Shown here: one piece after another, positions 1 to 7,089 of the stretch
Layout: the number at the start of each line of letters is the position of its first letter
Position numbering within the stretch: position 1 is the stretch's first letter
Assembly (NCBI GenBank): GCA_001303545.1
Contig: LJUA01000023.1
Span: 1-17,423, forward strand
Direction of reading: 5' to 3'
Length of the DNA: 17,423 bases
From: Dehalococcoidia bacterium SM23_28_2
GTDB taxonomy: Bacteria > Chloroflexota > Dehalococcoidia > SM23-28-2
Translations under genes and position numbers: made by a program
Notes under the pieces: generated by a model
The model's database searches: none
What the model saw: only the letters and a program-made list of their open reading frames with translations
What the model was told of the DNA's origin: nothing

Positions 1-2
1 GA

Positions 3-932
3 TCCTTCGCGGTTCCTCCCATCTTTCACATAGCCTCCTTCGGCAACTGCCTTGCCTATCTCCTTCTTGGGGCGACGGTCATCCTGCCGACGGAAGTGTT
101 CAATCCGGTGGAGGTGCTGCAGACATTAGAGCGGGAGAGATGCAGCGCCATGCTGTTGATCCCGGCTATGGCCAACTTCTTGGTGCAGATGCCTAACCTG
201 AACCAGTTCGACACCAGCTCCTTAAAGGTTTGGTACTCAGGAGGATCCATCCTGCCCACCGAAGTGCGAAGCAAGATCAGGGAAGCCTTCCCCCAGGTGA
301 AGATCTTCGATTGCTTCGGCCAGACGGAGTCCAATGCGCTGGTCTCCGTCCTGATGCCCTCCGAGGCGGAGCGCAAGGAGGCCTCCGTGGGCAAGGGGTT
401 ACCTTTCCTCGAGATCCGGCTGGTAGACGACGAGGACAGGGAGGTACCGGTAGGCGAGGTAGGGGAAATCATCTATCGTGGCCCTACCGTCATGAAGGAA
501 TACTACAACAACCCGGAGGCGACGGCGAAAGCTTTCAAGAACGGCTGGATGCACTCCGGTGACCTCGCTCGCCGGGACGAGGAAGGCTTCCTGTACATCG
601 TGGATCGCAAAATAGACATGATCGTCAGCGGCGGAGAGAACATCTATCCGGCGGAGATAGAGGAGGTGCTGTACAAGCACCCCAAGATCCTGGAGGCGGC
701 GGTCATCGGCGTCCACGATGAGGAGTGGGGTGAGTCCGTCAAGGCCATTGTGGCACCCAAGCCGGGAGAAACGCTGACCGAGGAGGAGGTCATCGAGTTC
801 TGCAAGGAGCAACTGGCCAGCTACAAGAAGCCCAAGTCGGTTGATTTCATCGATGCCCTGCCCCGCAGTTCGGCGATGAAGGTCCTGAAGACGGTGCTGC
901 GAGAGAAGTACGGCAAGGCCGTAAGGTACTAG
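3..932 (+). CDS. Acyl-CoA synthetase (AMP-binding enzyme), C-terminal part
   Basis: Partial gene: the frame is already open at base 3, and about 310 residues remain. It belongs to the ANL superfamily, which activates a carboxylic acid with ATP to an acyl-adenylate and transfers it to CoA. Visible motifs in order are YSGGSILPTEV, the acyl-adenylate core around CFGQTES, the SGDLARRDEEGF loop, the hinge VDRKIDMIVSGGENIYP, and the C-terminal domain with EEVLYKHPKILEAAVIGVHDEEWGE. The catalytic lysine region reads LPRSSAMKVLK, where many relatives have a glycine before the lysine; here it is methionine, but the lysine is kept. Substrate cannot be read from the sequence; fatty-acid or related acyl chains are most likely. 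The last 86 bases overlap the convergent acetyltransferase gene. Confidence 0.93.
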   Translation, partial: SFAVPPIFHIASFGNCLAYLLLGATVILPTEVFNPVEVLQTLERERCSAMLLIPAMANFLVQMPNLNQFDTSSLKVWYSGGSILPTEVRSKIREAFPQVKIFDCFGQTESNALVSVLMPSEAERKEASVGKGLPFLEIRLVDDEDREVPVGEVGEIIYRGPTVMKEYYNNPEATAKAFKNGWMHSGDLARRDEEGFLYIVDRKIDMIVSGGENIYPAEIEEVLYKHPKILEAAVIGVHDEEWGESVKAIVAPKPGETLTEEEVIEFCKEQLASYKKPKSVDFIDALPRSSAMKVLKTVLREKYGKAVRY

Positions 933-1851
933 AGCGAGAGGGCGCGTACCAGACCGAGGGCATGTATGCTCCGGTCGGGGCCTCATAGGTACCCCTGGCC
1001 ATCAGGGTATCCAGCTCCAGCAGAGAGAAACCCGACCGAAATGCCCAGCGCAGCAGCGAGGGACAGCTCGCCGGCAGGACGAACCTCAGGCTACTAGGCA
1101 CCAGCCGGGCCGCACCAATGATAAGATCCTTCAGTGCCTCCTCATCCCTGGCCGCTGCTGGGCCGAGAAATGTGCTGCTGGGCGTGAAGAAGCGACATGC
1201 ATATCCGACGGGGCGTCCGTCGCGCTCGACCAAGAGCGGTGGCCTGCGCGGCATCGCCATCTCTATTTCTCCACGCCGCCGGAAGCCAAGCACTTCCAGG
1301 CTGAGGTCATCCAGCGCATCGAGGTCATGAGACGTGCACTCTCTGACCATGCTGACCGCAGCCTCGTCGGCGGGTGGTCTGCCTCTTAGGGAGGCTATTT
1401 GCTCCTTGGCATCGAAGCCCAGGCGGCAGTAGAGGCTGTAGGAGACCGTGTTGTAGGCTGCCTGCAACAGCCGCACCGACTGGAAGCCGCAACCTTCGGC
1501 ATGTTCCAGGGCGGCCTCCATGACCATTCTGCCCAGGCCTTTTCCCTGATGTTCGACCCCAACGGCCACAGGGCCTATGCCGGCAACGTCGCCTCGCTGG
1601 TCGACGAAATTCACAGCCAGCGGCTGCCCGCCCTCAATGGCCACGAAGGACGTGAACCCCTCTAGCTGACTGATTCTGCGCACGAGGATGGTGGCGAACT
1701 CGGGCGAGTCGTAGATAGGCTCGAAGCCGTGCTTGAGGGCCACGTCTTTGAAGGCCTCATAGACCAGCTTCCCTGCCGCTTCGACCTGGTCGGGCGCCAT
1801 GCTCACGATTGTCCTCGATTGCGTTGCCTTGTTGTCCCGCCGAGACTCCAT
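847..1851 (-). CDS. Two-domain GNAT family N-acetyltransferase
   Basis: About 334 residues. The N-terminal half is a complete GNAT fold: VAVGVEHQGKGLGRMVMEAA carries the Q-x-x-G-x-G acetyl-CoA loop, followed by AAYNTVSYSLYCRLGF, the usual last strand and helix. The second half (from about VRECTSHDLDALDDLSLEVL) looks like a degenerate second GNAT domain, ending in GTYEAPTGAYMPSVWY. GNAT enzymes move acetyl from acetyl-CoA to an amine; the acceptor here is unknown. I chose the ATG at 1849-1851 because AGGGAG lies 10 bases upstream; ATGs at 1890 and 1800 are in the same frame, the first without a ribosome-binding site. After MPSVWY the frame runs on for 32 odd residues into the antisense of the acyl-CoA synthetase gene. 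It is transcribed away from the iron operon, from its own promoter. Confidence 0.85.
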   Translation of the reverse strand: MESRRDNKATQSRTIVSMAPDQVEAAGKLVYEAFKDVALKHGFEPIYDSPEFATILVRRISQLEGFTSFVAIEGGQPLAVNFVDQRGDVAGIGPVAVGVEHQGKGLGRMVMEAALEHAEGCGFQSVRLLQAAYNTVSYSLYCRLGFDAKEQIASLRGRPPADEAAVSMVRECTSHDLDALDDLSLEVLGFRRRGEIEMAMPRRPPLLVERDGRPVGYACRFFTPSSTFLGPAAARDEEALKDLIIGAARLVPSSLRFVLPASCPSLLRWAFRSGFSLLELDTLMARGTYEAPTGAYMPSVWYAPSRSSTLRPCRTSLAAPSSGPSSPNCGAGHR

Positions 1852-1970
1852 TATCGCGCTACTCCCTGTTGGCCGACGGTGGGGAGGCATGGCTGGGCCG
1901 GCCGCGGCGGATTGCGATCATCGCCGCTGACAGAGGCCTCTCCGGCACGGAAATAGAACACATTGCCTAT

Positions 1971-2000
1971 TTGATACACGCTGCCGCTACCTACTGTCAA
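1971..2000 (-). promoter_or_regulatory. Promoter for the GNAT gene
   Basis: On the minus strand TTGACA (1995-2000) is followed after 18 bases by TATCAA (1971-1976). This is a perfect -35 with a fair -10. It would give a leader of a little over 100 bases before the acetyltransferase start. It faces away from the iron operon promoter, about 60 bases apart. The rest of the 284-base intergenic region shows no gene. Confidence 0.55.
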
Positions 2001-2058
2001 GAAGGGTTTCTCGTTCTCACTGAGCTGGGGCGGTCCTGGCCACTGCTGCCGAGAGCGG

Positions 2059-2086
2059 TTGACACAAGATCCACAAGTGGTAAGAT
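2059..2086 (+). promoter_or_regulatory. Promoter of the iron-uptake operon
   Basis: TTGACA (2059-2064), a 16-base spacer and TAAGAT (2081-2086) make a strong sigma-70-like promoter. Transcription would start near 2093, just upstream of the two palindromes and 40-odd bases before the regulator's ATG. Confidence 0.65.
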
Positions 2087-2100
2087 GGATATAGGCTACT

Positions 2101-2135
2101 TAGGGCACCCTATATTCTGCGGGTAGGGATACCTA
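2101..2135 (+). promoter_or_regulatory. Twin palindromic operator of the DtxR-type regulator
   Basis: Two related 12-base palindromes, TAGGGCACCCTA (2101-2112) and TAGGGATACCTA (2124-2135), match at 9 of 12 positions and lie 23 bases centre to centre, about two helical turns. A further TAGG half-site is at 2092-2095. The second palindrome contains the probable Shine-Dalgarno sequence (TAGGGA) and touches the ATG at 2136. TAGG/CCTA arms recall the TTAGG...CCTAA arms of known DtxR/IdeR boxes, although the spacing differs. That the neighbouring regulator binds here is inferred. Confidence 0.55.
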
Positions 2136-2825
2136 ATGCTTGATGAACGCGCGCAAATGTATCTGAAGGCCGTCGCCGAGCTAAGCGAGGAGGGAGAGGA
2201 AGCTACCACGTCCTCAATCGCGCGGCGGCTGGACGTATCCCAGCCCTCGGTAACGGAGATGCTGCGGCGTCTATCGGCCAAGGGTGTCGTTTCCCACAAG
2301 CCGCGCGGGGTGGTGCAGCTAACCAAGCAGGGGGAGCGTCTGGCCACGTCTCTCATTCGGCGCCATCGACTCTGGGAGAGCTTCCTGGTCCGCTTCCTGG
2401 GCTTCTCCTGGGAAGAGGTCCACGACGAGGCCTGCAGGCTGGAGCATGCCACTTCGCCCGACCTGGAAGAGCGTCTGGCGGAGTTAATGGACGACCTTGA
2501 GGCCTGTCCCCACGGCCATGTCATCCCTGACAAGGAGGGTCGAGCCAGCGAAGAGCGGGCGATGCCTCTGAGTGAGTTTCCCGCTCCGGGGTCTGCCCGC
2601 GTAGTGCGCATCCGCGATGAGAGCGCGGACTTCCTTCACCGCCTCGCCCGCTTGGATATCACACCTGGTTGCATACTGGACACCGAGGGGGCAAGTGCCA
2701 GAGATGGCTCGGTGCAGGTGCGGGTAGAGGGACGGCCGGTGGAGTTGGCAGCGGACCTGGCCAGGAATGTGCTGGTGAAACCGGTGGAAAAGAACGGGGG
2801 ACGAGATCAGCCCCGGAGTCGATGA
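2136..2825 (+). CDS. DtxR-type iron-dependent transcriptional regulator
   Basis: 229 residues: a winged helix (about 1-65, recognition helix in SQPSVTEMLRRL), a metal-binding dimerisation domain (about 66-132, ending CPHGHVIP) and an SH3/FeoA-like domain (about 143-217). All seven metal ligands of Corynebacterium DtxR are present at a constant offset of two: Met8, His77, Glu81, His96, Cys100, Glu103 and His104. Met8 and Cys100 point to an iron sensor of the DtxR/IdeR kind rather than a manganese sensor of the MntR kind. In this family the Fe(II)-bound dimer represses iron-uptake genes. It is the first gene of the operon; its stop overlaps the next start as ATGA. Autoregulation is suggested by the twin palindromes immediately upstream. 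Confidence 0.93.
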   Translation: MLDERAQMYLKAVAELSEEGEEATTSSIARRLDVSQPSVTEMLRRLSAKGVVSHKPRGVVQLTKQGERLATSLIRRHRLWESFLVRFLGFSWEEVHDEACRLEHATSPDLEERLAELMDDLEACPHGHVIPDKEGRASEERAMPLSEFPAPGSARVVRIRDESADFLHRLARLDITPGCILDTEGASARDGSVQVRVEGRPVELAADLARNVLVKPVEKNGGRDQPRSR

Positions 2826-3055
2826 AAATGATACCCCTGAGCGAGCTCAAGCCCAAGGAGAGAGGCACCATCGTCAAAGTGGGCGGCGGCGGGCCCGTTC
2901 GCCGTCGCATCCTAGACATGGGCGTGGTGCCCGGCATCGAGGTGGAGGTAGTGAAGGTGGCCCCCCTGGGCGACCCAGTGGACCTGTTGATCAGGGGCTA
3001 TCATCTCTCCCTGCGCAGGGAAGAGGCCAGGGAGATCCTTGTAGAGAGGGCGTGA
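2822..3055 (+). CDS. feoA: FeoA family protein, first copy
   Basis: 77 residues with the SH3-like FeoA fold: MIPLSELKPKERGTIVKV, then the signature RRRILDMGVVPGIEVEVV, then LLIRGYHLSLRREEAREILV. FeoA is a small cytosolic partner of the FeoB ferrous-iron transporter, thought to modulate it. The ATG at 2822 overlaps the regulator's TGA by the ATGA arrangement, which implies translational coupling. The frame is open further upstream into the regulator gene, but those residues do not resemble FeoA. The second FeoA begins at the stop codon of this one. Confidence 0.92.
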   Translation: MKMIPLSELKPKERGTIVKVGGGGPVRRRILDMGVVPGIEVEVVKVAPLGDPVDLLIRGYHLSLRREEAREILVERA

Positions 3056-3285
3056 CAGCTTTGATACCTCTTTCGATGGTGAGCCCCGGCGAGGAAGTGC
3101 GCCTGGTAGATATTCGGGGGGGATGGGGCATACGGCACAGGCTGGCCGATATGGGCCTCACTCCTGGCGAAACGCTGAGGATAGTCCAGGCTGGACCGTC
3201 GGGGCCACTCCTGGTGGCGGTGCGCGATTTCCGCCTGGCTCTCGGGCGGGGCATGGCCCATAAGATCATGGTGGAGCCAATCTAG
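3052..3285 (+). CDS. feoA: FeoA family protein, second copy
   Basis: 77 residues, starting with GTG inside the preceding stop (GTGA overlap). It has the same fold and length as the first copy: SMVSPGEEVRLVDIRGG, RHRLADMGLTPGETLRIV and FRLALGRGMAHKIMVEP. The two copies are clearly diverged, so this is an old duplication rather than a recent one. The two proteins may do different jobs, for example act on the separate GTPase and membrane halves of FeoB, or form a heteromer; the sequence does not decide this. Nineteen bases later, the GTPase gene starts behind its own GGAGG. Confidence 0.92.
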   Translation: MTALIPLSMVSPGEEVRLVDIRGGWGIRHRLADMGLTPGETLRIVQAGPSGPLLVAVRDFRLALGRGMAHKIMVEPI

Positions 3286-3303
3286 ACGGGGGAGGAAGGG
3301 ATA

Positions 3304-3831
3304 GTGGCCGAAGGATTCACTATCGCCCTCGCTGGTAATCCCAATTCCGGCAAGAGCACCATCTTCAACAGCCTCACCGGTGGCCGTCAGCACGTGGGCA
3401 ACTGGCCCGGGAAGACGGTGGAGAAGAAGGAGGGCATCTGGCGCCACGATGGGCGGGACATCAGAGTGGTGGACCTGCCCGGAACCTACAGCCTCGCTGC
3501 CTACTCTCTGGAGGAGGTCATCGCCCGCGACTACATAGTGCATGAGCGGCCGCAAGTGGTGGTGAGCGTGGTGGACGCCGCCAACCTTGAGCGCAACCTC
3601 TATCTGGCGGTGCAGATCCTGGAGCTCGGTGCCGATCTGGTGATCGCTCTGAACATGAGCGACACGGCCGAATCCCGTGGTTACAAGATCGACATCGCCA
3701 AGCTGTCCGAGGGCCTGGGCGGCATCCCTGTAGTGCCGACGGTGGCCAGCAGGGGCCTGGGCATTGAGGAGCTGAAGGAAAAGATCATCCAAGCGGCCAG
3801 GTCTCAGCCAAGAAGAACGGCAGAGGTCTGA
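3304..3831 (+). CDS. feoB: FeoB GTPase domain as a separate protein
   Basis: 175 residues starting with GTG, eight bases after GGAGG (3291-3295). It is the G domain of FeoB alone: G1 GNPNSGKST (residues 11-19), G2 threonine in NWPGKTVEKKEG (Thr38), G3 DLPG (57-60), G4 NMSD (117-120) and G5 near TVASRG. FeoB uses GTP binding and hydrolysis to drive or gate Fe(II) import through its membrane domain. Here the protein stops right after the G domain, where ordinary FeoB continues into the helical linker domain. The linker and membrane parts are in the next gene, 43 bases on and in another frame. Together the two total 739 residues, a usual FeoB length. Confidence 0.94.
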   Translation: MAEGFTIALAGNPNSGKSTIFNSLTGGRQHVGNWPGKTVEKKEGIWRHDGRDIRVVDLPGTYSLAAYSLEEVIARDYIVHERPQVVVSVVDAANLERNLYLAVQILELGADLVIALNMSDTAESRGYKIDIAKLSEGLGGIPVVPTVASRGLGIEELKEKIIQAARSQPRRTAEV

Positions 3832-3874
3832 GACACACGGTGGTTTGCCCGTCTCCTAGGAGGAGAGCGCCGCG

Positions 3875-5569
3875 GTGACAACCCACGACATGACCTACCC
3901 CCGCAAGGGGCAGCCGCTGGTGGACTACGGCCGCGAGATAGAGACCGAGATCGCCAAGCTGTATGATCTCATCGAAGCGGAGGACATCCGCGTTGACCAT
4001 TACCCGCACCGCTGGCTGGCGATAAAGCTCCTGGAGGAGGACGCGGACGTCCGCGAGAGGGTGGCCTCCGCCCGCGGCGGCGCCGAGCTTCTGCAAGCGG
4101 CCGAGAAGAGCGTCAACCACCTGCGCAACATCTACGGCGATGACGTGGATATCATCATCACCGACCGCCGGTACGGTTTCATTACCGGCCTGGTCAAGGA
4201 GGTGGTGGAGCGGCCGCCGGTGACCCGTCGGATCCTGTCGGACAGAATAGACACCATCGTTACCCACCGGCTCCTGGGCATACCCATCTTCGTGGCCATG
4301 ATGTGGCTGCTGTTCAAGGTGACAACGGACATCGCTGCGCCTTACATGGACTGGCTCGACGAGGTGATCACCGGGCCGTTTTCCCACTGGGCGGAGCGCT
4401 TCCTGAACCTCATCAATTCCCCCGACTGGCTGGTGGCCTTGGCCCTGGACGGGATAATCGCCGGCGTGGGCGGGGTGATGGTGTTCATACCGCTGCTACT
4501 GTTCCTGTACTTCTTCATCGCCTTGCTGGAGGACACCGGATACCTGGCGCGAGCGGCCTTCGTCATGGACCGGCTGATGCATCGCCTGGGGCTGCACGGC
4601 AAGTCGTTCATCCCCATGCTGATCGGTTTCGGCTGCACCGTGCCCGCCATCTACGCCACTCGCACGCTGGAGAGCCGCAGAGACCGTCTGCTGACGGCGT
4701 TGCTGTGCCCGTTCATGTCCTGTGGGGCGCGCCTGCCGGTCTACGTCTTGTTCGCCGCTGCCTTGTTTGCCAGCCACCAGGACATCGTTCTCATCTCGAT
4801 GTACCTTCTCGGCGTTGCTCTGGCCATTCTTACGGGCATCGTGTTCAGGTACACCATCTTCCGGGGTAAGCCCACGTCGCCCTTCGTCATGGAGCTGCCG
4901 CCGTACCGGCTGCCCACCATCAGAGGGCTGGCGACCCACATGTGGGAGCGAAGCAGCGCTTTCATCCGCAAGGCGGGCGTCTACATCTTCGCCGCCGCTG
5001 TCGTCGTCTGGTTTCTGCTTAACATGCCCTGGGGCGTGGACGACCAGCGGGATAGCTGGTTCGGCCACACCGGTGCCACCATCAGCCATGTATTCGAGCC
5101 GACCGGCTTCGGCGATTGGGAGTCATCGGGTGCTCTGGTTACCGGCTTGGTGGCCAAAGAGGTGGTAGTGAGCACCATGAGCGAGATCTACGTCGGTGGC
5201 GTGGAGGAAGAAGGCGAGGAGGAGTTCCCCTCCACGCCGGAGGAGATAGGAGACATCTTCGAGGGCGGTGCCCGGGCGGTGCGTGATTCGGTGAAGCGAG
5301 TACCGGCCCTCGTGCCCGGCGTCTTCCAGACGGCACCGGATGAGGAAACCGACTTGCAGGCAGCCCTCAAACCCGTCTTCAGCGAGCGGGCCGCTGTTGC
5401 CTTCCTGGTCTTCGTACTCCTGTACGTGCCGTGCGTGGCGACCCTGGCGGCGCTTGGACAGGAGTTCGGCTGGAGTTGGGCAGGATTCGCTGCCGCCTAC
5501 TACACGGCCGTGGCCTGGGTCGCCGCCTTCGTGGTCTACCAGGGGGCCGGACTGCTGGGCCTTGGCTAG
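3875..5569 (+). CDS. feoB: FeoB linker and membrane domain as a separate protein
   Basis: 564 residues from GTG. A ribosome-binding site, AGGAGGAG (3858-3865), lies nine bases upstream. The first 110 or so residues match the helical linker (GDI-like) domain; the rest is the Fe(II) permease. Two Gate regions are clear: GFGCTVPAIYATRTLESRRD with LLCPFMSCGARLPVY (residues 251-290) and ALVTGLVAKEVVVSTMSEIY (420-439). Conserved cysteines are at 254, 278, 283 and 520 (LLYVPCVATLA). An acidic stretch (443-465) lies between Gate 2 and the last helices. An in-frame TAG at 3857-3859, overlapping the ribosome-binding site, rules out a simple frameshift joining it to the GTPase gene. Expected in the cytoplasmic membrane, working with the separate GTPase. 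Confidence 0.94.
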   Translation: MTTHDMTYPRKGQPLVDYGREIETEIAKLYDLIEAEDIRVDHYPHRWLAIKLLEEDADVRERVASARGGAELLQAAEKSVNHLRNIYGDDVDIIITDRRYGFITGLVKEVVERPPVTRRILSDRIDTIVTHRLLGIPIFVAMMWLLFKVTTDIAAPYMDWLDEVITGPFSHWAERFLNLINSPDWLVALALDGIIAGVGGVMVFIPLLLFLYFFIALLEDTGYLARAAFVMDRLMHRLGLHGKSFIPMLIGFGCTVPAIYATRTLESRRDRLLTALLCPFMSCGARLPVYVLFAAALFASHQDIVLISMYLLGVALAILTGIVFRYTIFRGKPTSPFVMELPPYRLPTIRGLATHMWERSSAFIRKAGVYIFAAAVVVWFLLNMPWGVDDQRDSWFGHTGATISHVFEPTGFGDWESSGALVTGLVAKEVVVSTMSEIYVGGVEEEGEEEFPSTPEEIGDIFEGGARAVRDSVKRVPALVPGVFQTAPDEETDLQAALKPVFSERAAVAFLVFVLLYVPCVATLAALGQEFGWSWAGFAAAYYTAVAWVAAFVVYQGAGLLGLG

Positions 5570-5586
5570 CATGGGGGTGGTGTGAG

Positions 5587-5829
5587 ATGCTTTCGCGGAT
5601 TATTGAGGAACTGGAGAAGGCCAGGGGCCCGCTGAACCTCGATGAGCTGAGCCGGCGTCTGGGCGTGCAGCGCAGCGCCCTGGACGGCATGATCGAGACC
5701 CTGGTGCGCAAAGGGCGCCTGCGGGAGGTGGAGCTGGGCGAGGCCCCTCCCATGTGCGCTGGCTGTGCCGAGCGAAGCGGCTGCCCCGTTGTGGGCATGG
5801 GCAAGGTCTACGAAGTGGTAAGGACATAG
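5587..5829 (+). CDS. FeoC-like small winged-helix protein with three cysteines
   Basis: 80 residues, starting 17 bases after feoB with a G-rich stretch (GGGGGTGGTG) before the ATG. The N-terminal 48 residues are a winged helix (LNLDELSRRLGVQRSALDGMIETLVRKGRL). The C-terminal part has Cys57, Cys60 and Cys66 (MCAGCAERSGC), close to the cysteine-rich segment of FeoC, where such residues can bind an iron-sulfur cluster. FeoC proteins are poorly understood; in enterobacteria FeoC protects FeoB from proteolysis and has been proposed as a regulator. Position at the end of the feo operon supports the call. The frame is open upstream inside feoB, but the added residues resemble nothing in this family. 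Confidence 0.82.
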   Translation: MLSRIIEELEKARGPLNLDELSRRLGVQRSALDGMIETLVRKGRLREVELGEAPPMCAGCAERSGCPVVGMGKVYEVVRT

Positions 5830-5918
5830 ACAAGCGGGGACGTGATTGGCCGTCGCTCTGTCTAGCTCCTCAGGCAACTCCCCCGCTGGCCCGAGCGTTC
5901 TACAACGGGGGAATCCGA

Positions 5919-5935
5919 GCGCCCGGGGCGGGCGC
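5919..5935 (+). terminator. GC-only hairpin after the feo operon
   Basis: GCGCCCG-GGG-CGGGCGC forms a seven-pair stem with a three-base loop. There is no following T run, so it is at best a weak terminator or an RNA end-protecting hairpin. It lies in the 144-base gap between feoC and the ABC permease; I see no convincing promoter in that gap. Confidence 0.3.
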
Positions 5936-5973
5936 AGAATCCACAGTTATAGCGATGGCTGGAGAGGTGCGCT

Positions 5974-7089
5974 ATGCCGTTCTTTATGCTCATATTTCGC
6001 AACCTGCTGCGTCAGCGTATCCGAACGCTGCTGACGGCTCTGGGCATCAGCCTGGGCATCACCACCGTGGTGGCCCTGGGGGTGGTCACCCATAGCCTGA
6101 AGGCTACAGCCGAGGACATACTGCATGCCGGCGGCGCCGACTTCGCCATCGGGCAGTCGGGCAGCGCCGACCTCAGCTTCAGCACTCTGACCGAGGAGCA
6201 GCTCGAGGACGTGGCCGCCTATCCCGAGGTGAATCACGCCATCGGAGTGTTGATGGCCTTCTCTAGCTTGGGCTCCAACCCCTACTTCGTTCAGCTCGGC
6301 ATTGAACCGAGCGACCTGGAGCACTTCGACGTGCCCCTACTGGAGGGCCGCTACCTGGCTCGCGGCGCCACGGACGAGATGTTGCTGGGCGAGGAGGGCG
6401 CCAGCCAGCTCGACAAGAACCTGGGCGATACTGTCGAGCTCAAGGATCGCACCTTCACGGTGGTGGGCATTTACCGTACAGGCAACGTGTGGGAAGACGG
6501 TGGCGCGATTTTGCCCCTGGCGACCGTCCAGGAATACGAGCGCAAAGGAGGGCTGATGACCTTGATCTACGTCAAGGCCAAAGTGGGCACCGACCTCGAT
6601 GCGCTCACCGCTCGCATCGAAGAGGACCACCCGGAGCTGGCCACGCTGCGCACTCTCTCCGACTACAACGAGGTCGACCAGGGCATGCAGATGATGGACG
6701 CCGCCAACCTGGCCATCTCTTTCCTGGCCGTTTTCATCGGCGGTATCGGCGTCATGAATACGATGGTGATGTCGGTCATGGAGCGAACCCGCGAGTTCGG
6801 CATCCTGCGGGCGGTGGGTTGGCGGCAGCGACGGGTGCTTCAGATGGTGCTGGGCGAATCGGTCCTCTTGTGTCTCATAGGTGCTCTGATAGGATCGATC
6901 CTGGCTGTGGTGTTCACCCGGGCGATCCTGATCTTTCCGGCGGTGCGCAGCTTCCTGGAGCCCGAATATACGCCTGACGTGTTCATCCGCGGCCTGGTGG
7001 TGGGGGTGGCGGTGGCCCTGCTGGGGGCGCTCTATCCGGCGATCCGCGCTGTGCGGCTATCGCCCATTCAGGCCATCCGCTATGAATAG
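5974..7089 (+). CDS. MacB/FtsX-like ABC transporter permease
   Basis: 371 residues. Layout is typical of the MacB/LolC/FtsX superfamily: a first membrane helix (about 17-40) in the RTLLTALGISLGITTVVALG motif, an extracytoplasmic domain (about 40-235), and three C-terminal helices (about 243-268, 290-315, 337-360). The coupling segment ERTREFGILRAVGWRQRRV (270-288) and the ending SPIQAIRYE are family hallmarks. Such permeases do not usually carry a substrate through a channel; they transmit ATP-driven movement across the membrane, as in peptide or lipoprotein handling. The real substrate here is unknown. GAGAGG precedes the ATG. The last eight bases overlap the ATPase gene, so the two are translated together. 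Confidence 0.9.
   Translation: MPFFMLIFRNLLRQRIRTLLTALGISLGITTVVALGVVTHSLKATAEDILHAGGADFAIGQSGSADLSFSTLTEEQLEDVAAYPEVNHAIGVLMAFSSLGSNPYFVQLGIEPSDLEHFDVPLLEGRYLARGATDEMLLGEEGASQLDKNLGDTVELKDRTFTVVGIYRTGNVWEDGGAILPLATVQEYERKGGLMTLIYVKAKVGTDLDALTARIEEDHPELATLRTLSDYNEVDQGMQMMDAANLAISFLAVFIGGIGVMNTMVMSVMERTREFGILRAVGWRQRRVLQMVLGESVLLCLIGALIGSILAVVFTRAILIFPAVRSFLEPEYTPDVFIRGLVVGVAVALLGALYPAIRAVRLSPIQAIRYE

Noticed and set aside
2669..2821. A longer first FeoA starting upstream at 2669
   Set aside because: The added 51 residues lie inside the regulator gene in another frame and are glycine-rich without FeoA character; ATG 2822 gives the usual FeoA length and the ATGA overlap.
2136..2825. Calling the regulator MntR
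   Set aside because: Residue 8 is methionine and residue 100 is cysteine, as in the iron sensor DtxR, whereas MntR has aspartate and glutamate at those positions.
3829..3877. A frameshift or sequencing error as cause of the split feoB
   Set aside because: The second frame has its own stop (3857-3859) just upstream of its GTG and a strong ribosome-binding site, so one indel cannot produce the arrangement.
3785..5089. Long open frames on the minus strand inside feoB (up to about 200 codons)
   Set aside because: They are antisense to well-conserved feoB motifs, have no recognisable domains and reflect the high GC content.
5431..5586. A longer FeoC-like protein starting inside feoB
   Set aside because: The extension is arginine- and glycine-rich shadow coding; ATG 5587 gives the normal family length.
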